Shown here piece after piece: positions 31,429-40,686 of a stretch of 64,000 nt of DNA. Each line of letters opens with the position of its first letter. The first letter of the stretch is position 1. The position numbers were made by a program, and so were the translations under genes. This DNA is from Bacillota bacterium (GTDB taxonomy: Bacteria; Bacillota; Clostridia; Tissierellales; Tissierellaceae). Location of the stretch: the NCBI GenBank assembly GCA_030602225.1, contig JAUWAD010000001.1:25442-89441 (forward strand), in the 5' to 3' direction. The notes under the pieces are model-generated. The model was given only the letters and a program-made list of their open reading frames with translations, was not told the origin of the DNA and did not search any database.

Positions 31429-32070
31429 ATGGCAAAGACATACACAAAAAAAGAGGAGATATTTAATGGGATTACCCATGGTGCTGGAGTTTTGTTCGGA
31501 ATAATAGCCTTAATTGTGTTGTTGTTTAACTCAGTTAAATCTGGCAATATAACAGCCACAGTAGCTTTTAGCATATATGGAACGTGTATCATAATCATGT
31601 TTTTGTCTTCTACTTTGTACCATAGCTTTGCTAAGAAGAAAATCAAGGAAGTATTAAGGGTATTTGATCACTCATCCATATTTCTCTTTATTGCAGGAAC
31701 CTATACTCCCATCGTACTTCTGACCCTTACTGGAACATTTAAGTGGATAATTCTAGTTGGGATTTGGACTATAGCCATTAGTGGTGTAGGATTTAAGATA
31801 TTCACATTTGGAAAATTTGATCAATACAAAGCCTTATCACTTGTACTCTATATTGGTATGGGGTGGTTGGCTATAATACCTTTAAAAGCCATTATTAATG
31901 CAACTTCTTGGTCGTTCTTTTTATATATCTTAGCAGGAGGGCTACTTTATACTTTGGGAACTATTTTTTATGGTATAAAAAAGATCCCTTACAATCATGG
32001 GATATGGCATCTATTTGTACTTGCTGCAAGCATAACTCACTTTGTGGGAATAGCAATTTATTTGGCATGA
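31429..32070 (+). CDS. Hemolysin III / YqfA (PAQR-type) family membrane protein
   Basis: EIFNGITHGAG, SSTLYHSF, FDHSSIFLFIAGTYTPI, HLFVLAASITHFVGI. Confidence 0.92.
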   Translation: MAKTYTKKEEIFNGITHGAGVLFGIIALIVLLFNSVKSGNITATVAFSIYGTCIIIMFLSSTLYHSFAKKKIKEVLRVFDHSSIFLFIAGTYTPIVLLTLTGTFKWIILVGIWTIAISGVGFKIFTFGKFDQYKALSLVLYIGMGWLAIIPLKAIINATSWSFFLYILAGGLLYTLGTIFYGIKKIPYNHGIWHLFVLAASITHFVGIAIYLA

Positions 32071-32083
32071 ATAAATATCAGAT

Positions 32084-32112
32084 AAAAACTCCTTTTGAAA
32101 AGGGAGTTTTTT
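32084..32112 (+). terminator. Intrinsic terminator
   Basis: AAAAACTCCTTTT-gaa-AAGGGAGTTTTTT. Confidence 0.75.
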
Positions 32113-32242
32113 ATTTGGGTATAATTTCTAAAAATTCAGTCAACCAAGAAATATGTAAAATTAGCCAAATCTCAATATTGAAGAAAGCCCATTATTTCAA
32201 TGCAATGCGGTAGTAAGATTGTTTTCGAAATATTCTATCAGG

Positions 32243-32272
32243 TTGACAAAAGCGTTTTCATCAATGTATAAT
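32243..32272 (+). promoter_or_regulatory. sigma-A promoter for abgT-like gene
   Basis: TTGACA (32243-32248), 18-bp spacer, TATAAT (32267-32272). Confidence 0.7.
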
Positions 32273-32307
32273 ATTCTAGTATCGAAATATATTTAAGGAG
32301 GAATAGT

Positions 32308-33846
32308 ATGGCAAAAAATAAGCAAGGAACACCAAAACAAAATGGTATTCTTAAAGGCATCGAGCGTGTAGGAAATGCAATGCCACACCCTGCAATGATA
32401 TTCGTTATTCTTAGTGCTGCAGTAGTTGTTATTTCATTTATTGTTGCACAAATGGGAACAACTGTAACCTACTATGATGCAAGAGCAGGTGCTGAAGTTA
32501 CTGTTTCAGCGGTTAACATGCTTTCAGCTGATGGACTTCGTTATATTTTCAATAATGCAACAAGAAACTTTACAGGATTTGCTCCATTGGGAACAGTTCT
32601 TGTAGCAATGCTTGGAGTTGGGGTAGCAGAATGGTCAGGTCTTATAAATACTTCATTAAAGAAGCTACTAACTAATGTACACCCAAGATTATTAACAGCA
32701 GTAGTAGTATTTGCAGGTATTATGTCAAATATTGCATCAGATGCTGGATATGTAGTAGTTATACCTTTGGGAGCAATAGTATTTGCAGGAGCAGGTAGAC
32801 ATCCAATTGCAGGTTTAGCTGCAGCTTTTGCAGGAGTTTCTGCAGGATTCTCTGCTAACTTATTACTAGGAACACTTGATCCTTTACTACAAGGTATTAC
32901 AAATGAGGCATTAAGAAGTGCTGGACTTGATTACAGCATATTACCAACGGCTAATTATTACTTTATGATCGCATCCACATTCCTTTTAACTTTCTTAGGT
33001 ACTTTTGTTACTGAAAAGATAGTTGAAAAGAATCTTGGAGCATATACTGGTGATTATATGCCAAGTAAAGAGTCAGTAACTGATCTTGAAAACAAAGGTC
33101 TAAGAAACGCAGGAATTTCTCTATTGATATTTGCAGCTGTAATGTTATTCCTAACAGTTCCAGCTAATGCAGTATTTAAAACAGCCAATGCAGCTGGAGA
33201 AATGACTATAAACGAATTCTTAAGTAATGGTTTGATTTTCATGATTCTTTTAGTATTCATGGTGCCTGGTTTCGTTTATGGTAAAACAGTAGGTAAGATT
33301 AAAAACAGCAATGATCTAGTTGAGTCAATGACAGATGCAATGAAGAGTATGGGAGGATACCTTGTACTAGCATTCTTTGCAGCTCAGTTCGTAGCATACT
33401 TTGGAAGAACGAACCTTGGTACTATTCTTTCAGTTAAGGGTGCAGATTTCCTTGAAAGCATAGGATTTACAGGACTTCCTCTAATTATTGGTTTTATATT
33501 GATATCAGCTTTCCTAAACCTATTTATGGGTTCAGCATCAGCTAAGTGGGCAATTATGGCTCCAGTATTCGTTCCAATGATGATGAGACTTGGATTAAGT
33601 CCAGAGTTAACTCAAGCAGCTTACAGAATCGGAGACTCAACAACTAACATTATTACACCGTTGATGAGCTACTTTGCAATGATAGTTGTATTTGCTAAGA
33701 AATATGATAAGGAAAGTGGTCTTGGTACTTTAATAGCTACAATGATTCCTTACTCATTGGTGTTCTTACTAGGATGGACAGTATTAATGGCTATTTGGTA
33801 TTTCGCAGGATTACCACTTGGACCAGGAGCAGGTATTCACATTTAA
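32308..33846 (+). CDS. AbgT family transporter
   Basis: ERVGNAMPHPAMIFVILSAAVVVIS, SNIASDAGYVVVIPLGA, FMGSASAKWAIMAPVFVPM. Confidence 0.9.
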   Translation: MAKNKQGTPKQNGILKGIERVGNAMPHPAMIFVILSAAVVVISFIVAQMGTTVTYYDARAGAEVTVSAVNMLSADGLRYIFNNATRNFTGFAPLGTVLVAMLGVGVAEWSGLINTSLKKLLTNVHPRLLTAVVVFAGIMSNIASDAGYVVVIPLGAIVFAGAGRHPIAGLAAAFAGVSAGFSANLLLGTLDPLLQGITNEALRSAGLDYSILPTANYYFMIASTFLLTFLGTFVTEKIVEKNLGAYTGDYMPSKESVTDLENKGLRNAGISLLIFAAVMLFLTVPANAVFKTANAAGEMTINEFLSNGLIFMILLVFMVPGFVYGKTVGKIKNSNDLVESMTDAMKSMGGYLVLAFFAAQFVAYFGRTNLGTILSVKGADFLESIGFTGLPLIIGFILISAFLNLFMGSASAKWAIMAPVFVPMMMRLGLSPELTQAAYRIGDSTTNIITPLMSYFAMIVVFAKKYDKESGLGTLIATMIPYSLVFLLGWTVLMAIWYFAGLPLGPGAGIHI

Positions 33847-33859
33847 TAGAAAATATATA

Positions 33860-33887
33860 ATGAGGCTTTTTAAAAGCCTCATTTTTT
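33860..33887 (+). terminator. Intrinsic terminator
   Basis: ATGAGGCTTTTTAAAAGCCTCATTTTTT. Confidence 0.8.
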
Positions 33888-33937
33888 CAATAATTATTAC
33901 TATTTTGGGTATTAAGGAATGGAAAGGGGAGTAAGCA

Positions 33938-35050
33938 ATGATTAATGAGAAAAGACTTTTAGAAAGATTTTTAAAGTATGTACAAATTGATAGTCCCACA
34001 AAGGAAGAGCTTGAGTTTGCATTGGTTCTTAAGAAAGAATTGGAAGAGTTGGGACTGGAAGTTACAATGGATGACGCAGGTGAAAAAGTAGGAAGTAATT
34101 CTGGAAATGTAATAGCTAGACTTAAAGGAACCACAGGTGGAGAAGCAATTCTTTTCAGTTCCCATATGGATACTGTATCACCAAGTAGAGGGGTTAAGCC
34201 TGTAATTAAAGATGGTGTAATTTACAGTGATGGTACAACCATTCTAGGTGGGGATGATAAAGCAGGAATAGCAGCAGTAATGGAAGCACTTGAAACCATT
34301 AAAGAGAATGATATTCCCCATGGAACAATAGAAGTTGCATTTACAATATTTGAAGAAGGTGGGCTTTTCGGTGCTAAAAACTTAGATTATTCTAAGCTTG
34401 AGGCAAAAAAGGCCTTCGTTCTTGATAGTGGTGGAGATCCAGGGACTATTATAGTACAGGGACCAGCACAGAATAAAATAGACATTAAGTTTATTGGTAA
34501 AGAAGCTCACGCTGGTGTAGCACCAGAAACTGGAATCAGTGCAATTCAAATGGCTGGTGAAGCAATAAGCAATATGAAACTCTTAAGAATTGATGAAGAA
34601 ACTACTGCAAATTTAGGGTCAATAGAAGGTGGGGGACCAACTAATATTGTAACTAAGGAGGTTATAATTCATGCAGAAGCAAGAAGCTTAAGCAATGAAA
34701 AACTGGCAGAGCAATCAAATCATATGAAGAAGTGTTGCGAAGAAGCAGCCCTTAAATTTGGAGGCAAAGCTGAAGTAAGCATTGAAAATGCCTATGGAGC
34801 ATTTAAAATTGATGAAGATCACAGTTTGGTTAAGTCAGTTGAGGCTGTATGTGAAAAGCTAGGCTTTCCAACTAAGAAAATAGCTTCTGGTGGAGGAAGT
34901 GACACAAATATATTCAATGCCAATGGAGTGGAGGCAATAAACCTAGGGATTGGAGAAAGAAAACCTCATACACTTGAAGAGCATTTGCATATTGTGGATC
35001 TTGAGAATGCAAGTAAAATGGCCTTGGAGATTATGAAGCACTACGCTTAG
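33938..35050 (+). CDS. M20 family peptidase (PepT-like)
   Basis: SSHMDTVSP, LGGDDKAGIAAVMEAL, FTIFEEGGLFGAKNLD, SGGGSDTNIFNANG. Confidence 0.92.
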   Translation: MINEKRLLERFLKYVQIDSPTKEELEFALVLKKELEELGLEVTMDDAGEKVGSNSGNVIARLKGTTGGEAILFSSHMDTVSPSRGVKPVIKDGVIYSDGTTILGGDDKAGIAAVMEALETIKENDIPHGTIEVAFTIFEEGGLFGAKNLDYSKLEAKKAFVLDSGGDPGTIIVQGPAQNKIDIKFIGKEAHAGVAPETGISAIQMAGEAISNMKLLRIDEETTANLGSIEGGGPTNIVTKEVIIHAEARSLSNEKLAEQSNHMKKCCEEAALKFGGKAEVSIENAYGAFKIDEDHSLVKSVEAVCEKLGFPTKKIASGGGSDTNIFNANGVEAINLGIGERKPHTLEEHLHIVDLENASKMALEIMKHYA

Positions 35051-35058
35051 TAGATTTA

Positions 35059-35087
35059 TGGACAAAGGATTATCCTTTGTCCATTTT
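35059..35087 (+). terminator. Intrinsic terminator
   Basis: TGGACAAAGGATTATCCTTTGTCCATTTTGTT. Confidence 0.7.
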
Positions 35088-35154
35088 GTTATTGTTAATA
35101 GTTAGAAGGTAGTGTAAAATTATATCTTGATACTATTTACTTAAAGGAGCAGAC

Positions 35155-36513
35155 ATGAGACTAGAAGGTGATTTAACTCAAGGAAGTATTCTATCAACCT
35201 TGACGAAGCTTGCACTACCAATAATGGGAACATCTTTTATACAGATGGCATATAATTTAACAGATATTATGTGGTTGGGAAGACTTAGTACAGGGGCTGT
35301 TGCAGCAGCTGGTACAGGAGGATTCTTTCTTTGGTTTGGAGCGGGCTTAATAATGGTATCACAAATAGGTGTGGGTGTTAATGTAGCCCAGAACTATGGA
35401 AAAGGACAGTACAAGGAGGCCCAAAGATACATTGCATCTGGTTTTCAATTAGACATAGTTATAGCTTTAATATATGGATTTCTTCTATTTTACTTTAGAA
35501 AAGATATTATAGGATTCTTCAATTTAGATGATCTTAATGTGATTAAAATGGCCGAGTCATATCTTAGAATCATAGGAATGGGAATAATATTTCACTTTCT
35601 AAACCCAATATTTTCAACATCCTTAAATTCATCTGGAAATAGCATTACTCCTTTTAAGATAAATACATTGGGCTTGATTACCAATATGATATTGGACCCA
35701 ATCTTAATTTTTGGAGTTGGTCCAATAAATGGTTTAGGTATAGAAGGAGCAGCATATGCCACAATATTCTCACAAAGTGTAGTTACCATACTATTTATTT
35801 ACTTGGGTAAAAAAGCAAACCTTATATACTCCAATGTAAACATACTTCAGAAGATTGAATTTAAGAGAATTAGACACATTGTAAGCCTAGGATTACCTCC
35901 TTCCATGCAGACTGGAGCACATGCCTTAATTAGTATCATAATAACTAGGATTATCGCAAGATTTGGCCCAATACCCATAGCAGTACAAAGTATTGGATCC
36001 CAAATTGAGTCCATAACCTGGATGACAGCTGAAGGTTTTTCCGCCGCTATCTCAGCATTTGTTGGGCAGAATTACGGAGCTGGAAAAATAGATAGGGTTA
36101 AAGATGGTTATCACAAAGGAATTAGAGTATTAGGTGTTATAGGTATTTTTGCATCATTAGTACTATTTATTGGAGCTGAACCCATATTTAGAATTTTTAC
36201 TCCCAATGATGAGATTGCTATAAAAGAAGGAATAGTATATCTGAGAATTCTAGCACTGTCTCAATTCTTTATGAGTATAGAAATAGGCACTGCTGGAGCA
36301 TTTAACGGTTTGGGCAAAACAATCCCTCCAACGGTAGCGGGGATTAGCTTAAATACCCTTAGAATACCATTAGCATTGATACTTTCACAAGATGCTATGC
36401 TTGGGTTGTCAGGAATCTGGTGGTCTATATCTGGAACTGGAGTAATCAAAGGAATACTGATTTATTTCTGGTTTAGAATTGTCCTTGGAAAAGTAAATGA
36501 AGCATCCAAATGA
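35155..36513 (+). CDS. MATE family efflux transporter
   Basis: GSILSTLTKLALPIMGTSFIQMAYNLTDIMWLGRL, VAQNYGKG, AFVGQNYGAGK. Confidence 0.93.
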   Translation: MRLEGDLTQGSILSTLTKLALPIMGTSFIQMAYNLTDIMWLGRLSTGAVAAAGTGGFFLWFGAGLIMVSQIGVGVNVAQNYGKGQYKEAQRYIASGFQLDIVIALIYGFLLFYFRKDIIGFFNLDDLNVIKMAESYLRIIGMGIIFHFLNPIFSTSLNSSGNSITPFKINTLGLITNMILDPILIFGVGPINGLGIEGAAYATIFSQSVVTILFIYLGKKANLIYSNVNILQKIEFKRIRHIVSLGLPPSMQTGAHALISIIITRIIARFGPIPIAVQSIGSQIESITWMTAEGFSAAISAFVGQNYGAGKIDRVKDGYHKGIRVLGVIGIFASLVLFIGAEPIFRIFTPNDEIAIKEGIVYLRILALSQFFMSIEIGTAGAFNGLGKTIPPTVAGISLNTLRIPLALILSQDAMLGLSGIWWSISGTGVIKGILIYFWFRIVLGKVNEASK

Positions 36514-36523
36514 TGCTTCATTT
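36495..36523. terminator. Bidirectional terminator across convergent stops
   Basis: AAATGAAGCATC-caaat-GATGCTTCATTT. Confidence 0.75.
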
Positions 36524-36859
36524 AACACGTCTTTGAGATACTATATCCACACCGGAATTTAGTACATTTTCAATGATAATTTGGTCTTTACTTACTGGTG
36601 CAATTACCTGTGTGTTTTTAATGATTTCAATTACTTCATCGACCATATATATTGGAATAGGAGCAGTGGAGGTAACTGGTAATCTACCCATGGAACCATT
36701 TAATAGAATGCACCTTGCAGTTACTATAACACTGTCATCTGAAAATTGAGACTTTGCATAATCGATGCCTCTTCCACACTTGTTTCCTGTAATAGAAGCT
36801 TTTTGTGAATCTATTTCAATATTTAAATCACATTGGACACTACATATTTTGCATTGCAT
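36518..36859 (-). CDS. DUF1667 domain protein (cysteine-rich)
   Basis: MQCKICSVQCDLNIEI..., NKCGRGIDYAKSQ, VTARCILLNGSMGRLPVTSTAPIP; possible upstream start at 36883. Confidence 0.8.
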   Translation of the reverse strand: MQCKICSVQCDLNIEIDSQKASITGNKCGRGIDYAKSQFSDDSVIVTARCILLNGSMGRLPVTSTAPIPIYMVDEVIEIIKNTQVIAPVSKDQIIIENVLNSGVDIVSQRRVK

Positions 36860-36985
36860 TTTTTTGATAATCAAAATTAACACCTCACAAAAGATTATAA
36901 CATAACTGGAAAAATCAAAGAAGAGGGTATAATATATAATTAAGGGTAGAATTCAAATAATAGATTTGACTGGGGAGGTGCCTGC

Positions 36986-37666
36986 ATGGATACGTTTGAG
37001 TTGTTTTTTCGATTGATTTTATCCGCAGTTATTGGTGGTGTTATTGGTATTGAAAGGGAAGCCAGCAACAGACCAGCTGGATTTAGAACCCATATACTAG
37101 TTAGCGTAGGTTCAACCTTGATAATGTTAGTTTCAATATATGGAGTCCCAGAGGGGGCAGATCCGGCAAGAATCGCAGCACAGGTTGTAAGTGGAGTTGG
37201 ATTTTTAGGTGCTGGTACTATTCTTAGAACAGGGAGTCATATTAAAGGATTAACAACAGCAGCAAGTCTATGGGTCTGTGCAGGTATTGGATTAGCCATA
37301 GGGTCTGGATTTTATTTGGGAGGTATAATTACAGCTATAATTGTAATTTTATCATTGGTTGTACTGGGTAAATTTGAAAAGAACATTCTAAGGGGAGCTA
37401 ATAAACTAATAATTGTTAATGGATTGGACAGAGCAGGTCTTATAGGGGATATTGGCACTCAATTGGGAAGGCATGGAATATCCATAAGGAATATAAATAT
37501 AGAGGCTAAGAATGAGGATGCAGATGTAGGCCCTGAAATATTGGAAATAAAGTTTTATGTGAAGGTACCGATGAATTTGGATGATCATAGACTTTTTGAT
37601 GACTTATATAGAATAAAAGACATTAAATCTATTGAGTTTGACAGTAAGTCTTTGAATAATAAATAG
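36986..37666 (+). CDS. MgtC/SapB family protein
   Basis: RLILSAVIGGVIGIEREASNRPAGFRTHILVSVGS, ARIAAQVVSGVGFLGAGTILR, LTTAASLWVCAGIGLAIG. Confidence 0.93.
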   Translation: MDTFELFFRLILSAVIGGVIGIEREASNRPAGFRTHILVSVGSTLIMLVSIYGVPEGADPARIAAQVVSGVGFLGAGTILRTGSHIKGLTTAASLWVCAGIGLAIGSGFYLGGIITAIIVILSLVVLGKFEKNILRGANKLIIVNGLDRAGLIGDIGTQLGRHGISIRNINIEAKNEDADVGPEILEIKFYVKVPMNLDDHRLFDDLYRIKDIKSIEFDSKSLNNK

Positions 37667-37677
37667 GAGGTTATTAA

Positions 37678-38277
37678 ATGTTAAATCAATTAAACTTACC
37701 AATGGAAAATGAAGAAATAGTGATTATGACAACAAACTTTGGTGTTATAAAATTAAGGTTATTTCCAGAAGTAGCACCAAAAGCTGTTGAAAATTTTACC
37801 ACTCACATTAAGAATGGGTACTACAATGGAATCAGCTTTCATAGAGTAATAAATGACTTTATGATTCAAGGTGGAGATCCAGAAGGTACTGGAAGAGGTG
37901 GGAAAAGTATTTGGGGTAAGTCCTTTAGCGATGAGTTCGACATGAATTATCGTAATTTCAGAGGAGCTCTTTCAATGGCAAACTCTGGACCGAACACTAA
38001 CGGTAGTCAATTCTTTATAGTTCAAAAAAGAGAAGTAGAAAGTAATATATTAAAGCAGATGAAATCACTGGGAGATAAGAAAGGATATCCTGAAGATGTT
38101 GTAAAGGCTTATGGGGAAATGGGTGGCACTTATTGGTTGGACTTTAAACATACTGTATTTGGTCAGGTATTTGAGGGTATGGTAGTTGTGGATAAGATAG
38201 CAGAAGTAAAAGTTGATGGAAGTTCAAAGCCATTGGAGTCAGTTTTAATAGAAAAGATTGAGATTGCAAAGTACTAA
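37678..38277 (+). CDS. Peptidyl-prolyl cis-trans isomerase, cyclophilin type
   Basis: [55 protein letters not shown]. Confidence 0.94.
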   Translation: MLNQLNLPMENEEIVIMTTNFGVIKLRLFPEVAPKAVENFTTHIKNGYYNGISFHRVINDFMIQGGDPEGTGRGGKSIWGKSFSDEFDMNYRNFRGALSMANSGPNTNGSQFFIVQKREVESNILKQMKSLGDKKGYPEDVVKAYGEMGGTYWLDFKHTVFGQVFEGMVVVDKIAEVKVDGSSKPLESVLIEKIEIAKY

Positions 38278-38286
38278 GGTGAAGCT

Positions 38287-39066
38287 ATGGAAAAACTAAT
38301 ATTAGATGAGATTAAGAAGGTTATTGCTGATTATGAGGCAAGAAGTGAAACCAGATCTCGGTGGAAGGAGCCTTTATTAGGATTTGCATCCTGTGAAGAT
38401 GAAACTTTTGAATTGCTTAAGAAGGTTGCAAATCCTTTGCATCTTTCTCCATATGATATTAATAAGGAAGGGAAAACAGTTATTGCATATTTTTTACCTT
38501 TTGATGAAGAAATTCCAGAAAGTAATATTGAAGGTAGGATTGCTTCTTACAATTGGGCAGTAGCATATGTTGAGACAAACATATTGATTCAGCTTATCAA
38601 TGATCACTTAATAAAATACCTACAGGATAAAGGATATAAAACAAAGAAATTACCTATTGAGCAGAATATGGACTATGAAAAACTAACAAGTGTTTGGTCC
38701 AACAGGCATGTTGCATACATCGCAGGACTTGGAAAGTTTGGAATAAACAATATGCTAATTACATCAAAGGGATGTTGTGGAAGACTGGGGAATGTTGTCA
38801 CAAGCCTATATATTGAGCCAACCAAGAGGTCTGATACTGAAAATTGCTTAAACAAAGCAGGTTATAATTGTATCAGGTGCATTGATAGATGTGTAAATGG
38901 AGCATTGAAAATTGATGGGTTTGATAGGTATAAGTGCTTTGATATGTTAACTGAGAATGGTAATATTCATAAAGATGTTGGAAATGCCGAGGTATGCGGG
39001 AAGTGTTTGGTAGATTTGCCTTGTTCATTTAAAAATCCAGTTATTAAAAAGTCGAACTCTATTTAG
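38287..39066 (+). CDS. QueG-like 4Fe-4S protein (epoxyqueuosine-reductase-related)
   Basis: YLPFDEEIPESN-like N-term, AGLGKFGINNMLITSKGCCGRLGNVVT, CLNKAGYNCIRCIDRCVNGAL cluster ligands. Confidence 0.7.
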   Translation: MEKLILDEIKKVIADYEARSETRSRWKEPLLGFASCEDETFELLKKVANPLHLSPYDINKEGKTVIAYFLPFDEEIPESNIEGRIASYNWAVAYVETNILIQLINDHLIKYLQDKGYKTKKLPIEQNMDYEKLTSVWSNRHVAYIAGLGKFGINNMLITSKGCCGRLGNVVTSLYIEPTKRSDTENCLNKAGYNCIRCIDRCVNGALKIDGFDRYKCFDMLTENGNIHKDVGNAEVCGKCLVDLPCSFKNPVIKKSNSI

Positions 39067-39079
39067 AGGTCGACTTTTT
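39046..39079 (+). terminator. Intrinsic terminator
   Basis: AAAAAGTCGAaCTCTatttAGAGgTCGACTTTTT. Confidence 0.75.
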
Positions 39080-39194
39080 AGTTTATAATTAATAAAATAT
39101 TAATAAAAACTTAAAAAACATATTGAATATAGATAAAATAGGTGTTATATTAAGAATATATTAACAAAATATGAAGAAATAAAGGAGTGTAATA

Positions 39195-40181
39195 ATGAAG
39201 AAATCAATTCTTGTACTACTTGCATTAACTTTAGTTTTATCTTTGGCAGCTTGTGGAGATTCAAATAGCTCTGATGCTCCAATAAATACAGCTAACTTTC
39301 CTGAAAAAAACATTGAAGTAATCGTTGCCTATAAGGCAGGAGGAGGAACAGACGTAGGAGCTAGAATTCTTGCTTCTGAAGCTGAGAAGTTAATTGGTAA
39401 ACCTGTTGTAATAATCAACAGAGATGGCTCAGATGGAGAATTAGGATATACAGAGTTAGCAAAAGCTAGACCAGATGGATACACAATAGGATTCATTAAT
39501 CTTCCAACATTCGTTAGTTTAACTTTAGAAAGAAATACTCAATATGCAATTGGTGATGTTGAACCAATATTAAACCATGTTTATGATGCAGGAGTTTTAG
39601 TAGTTCAAGGCAATTCTGATTTTGCGACAATAGAGGATTTTATAAACTTTGCAAAAGAAAACCCTGGTGACATAACTATTTCAAATAATGGAACAGGTGC
39701 TTCAAATCATATTGGTGCAGCACACTTTGAATATGAAGCTGGAATTGATGTTACTCATGTGCCATTTGGAGGATCAACAGATATGTTAGCAGCTCTTAGA
39801 GGTGGACATGTTACTGCATCTGTAGCTAAGATAAGTGAGGTAGCAGCTTTAGCTAATTCTGGAGATCTAAGAATATTAGCTTCCTTTACAGAAAACAGAC
39901 TTGAAAACTTCAAGGATGTTCCTACATTGAAAGAAAAAGGATATGACATCCTATTTGGTTCAGCTAGAGCTTTAGTAGCACCAAAAGGAACACCGCAAGA
40001 AATAATTGACTATTTACACGACAACTTTAAGGCAGCAATGGAAACAGAATCTCACATGGAGAAAGCAAATAATGCTGATTTACCGATTATGTATATGAGC
40101 CCATCAGAATTAGGTGATTATATAGTTAATGAAGAAGCTTATTTAAAAGGAATTGGAGAATTTTTAGACTTAACAAACTAG
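39195..40181 (+). CDS. tctC: Tripartite tricarboxylate transporter substrate-binding protein
   Basis: Lipobox LAAC; FPEKNIEVIVAYKAGGGTDVGARILA, HVPFGGSTDMLAALRGGHV. Confidence 0.92.
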   Translation: MKKSILVLLALTLVLSLAACGDSNSSDAPINTANFPEKNIEVIVAYKAGGGTDVGARILASEAEKLIGKPVVIINRDGSDGELGYTELAKARPDGYTIGFINLPTFVSLTLERNTQYAIGDVEPILNHVYDAGVLVVQGNSDFATIEDFINFAKENPGDITISNNGTGASNHIGAAHFEYEAGIDVTHVPFGGSTDMLAALRGGHVTASVAKISEVAALANSGDLRILASFTENRLENFKDVPTLKEKGYDILFGSARALVAPKGTPQEIIDYLHDNFKAAMETESHMEKANNADLPIMYMSPSELGDYIVNEEAYLKGIGEFLDLTN

Positions 40182-40191
40182 GGAGTATTTA

Positions 40192-40222
40192 AGGGAATGG
40201 TTCATACTTTGGACCATTCCCT
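40192..40222 (+). other. Intercistronic hairpin between tctC and tctB, no U-tract
   Basis: AGGGAATGGTTC-atacttt-GGACCATTCCCT. Confidence 0.6.
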
Positions 40223-40242
40223 AATAATATAAATGGAGGTTT

Positions 40243-40674
40243 ATGATGAGAAGGTTAGATTTGATTCTAAGCTTGGTTCTATTAGCAGTAGTGGGTGTTT
40301 TTTACTATTTAACTTTTCAATTACAACAAAATGCAATGATTTATCCTTTGTTCGTTATAACATTATTGTTCATTCTAACACTGATTCAGTTGTTTACTGC
40401 ATACTTTAGAAAAACTGACGAAGAATCGAAAGCATTCAAAGACATTAAATGGAAGCAGTTAGGATTTGTATTAATTACCAGTGGAATTTATGTTGTACTT
40501 ATTAATATTCTAGGTTATATTTCATCCACATTTATATATGTACTTGTCGTACTTATTGGCTTAAAAACTAGTAGGAAACTTAGTGTTTTAGTTAGTATTG
40601 GATTCGTAGTAGTGATGTATTTTCTATTCAAAGAGGCACTTAATGTACCCCTACCAAAAGGATTCTTAATTTAG
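40243..40674 (+). CDS. tctB: Tripartite tricarboxylate transporter small membrane subunit
   Basis: Four-TM protein between tctC and tctA; C-term FKEALNVPLPKGFLI. Confidence 0.88.
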   Translation: MMRRLDLILSLVLLAVVGVFYYLTFQLQQNAMIYPLFVITLLFILTLIQLFTAYFRKTDEESKAFKDIKWKQLGFVLITSGIYVVLINILGYISSTFIYVLVVLIGLKTSRKLSVLVSIGFVVVMYFLFKEALNVPLPKGFLI

Positions 40675-40686
40675 AGAGGTGAAATT

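Noticed and set aside
31908-32213. 101-aa ORF overlapping the hemolysin III gene
   Set aside because: Out-of-frame with a well-conserved gene and runs through its terminator; no homology-like features.
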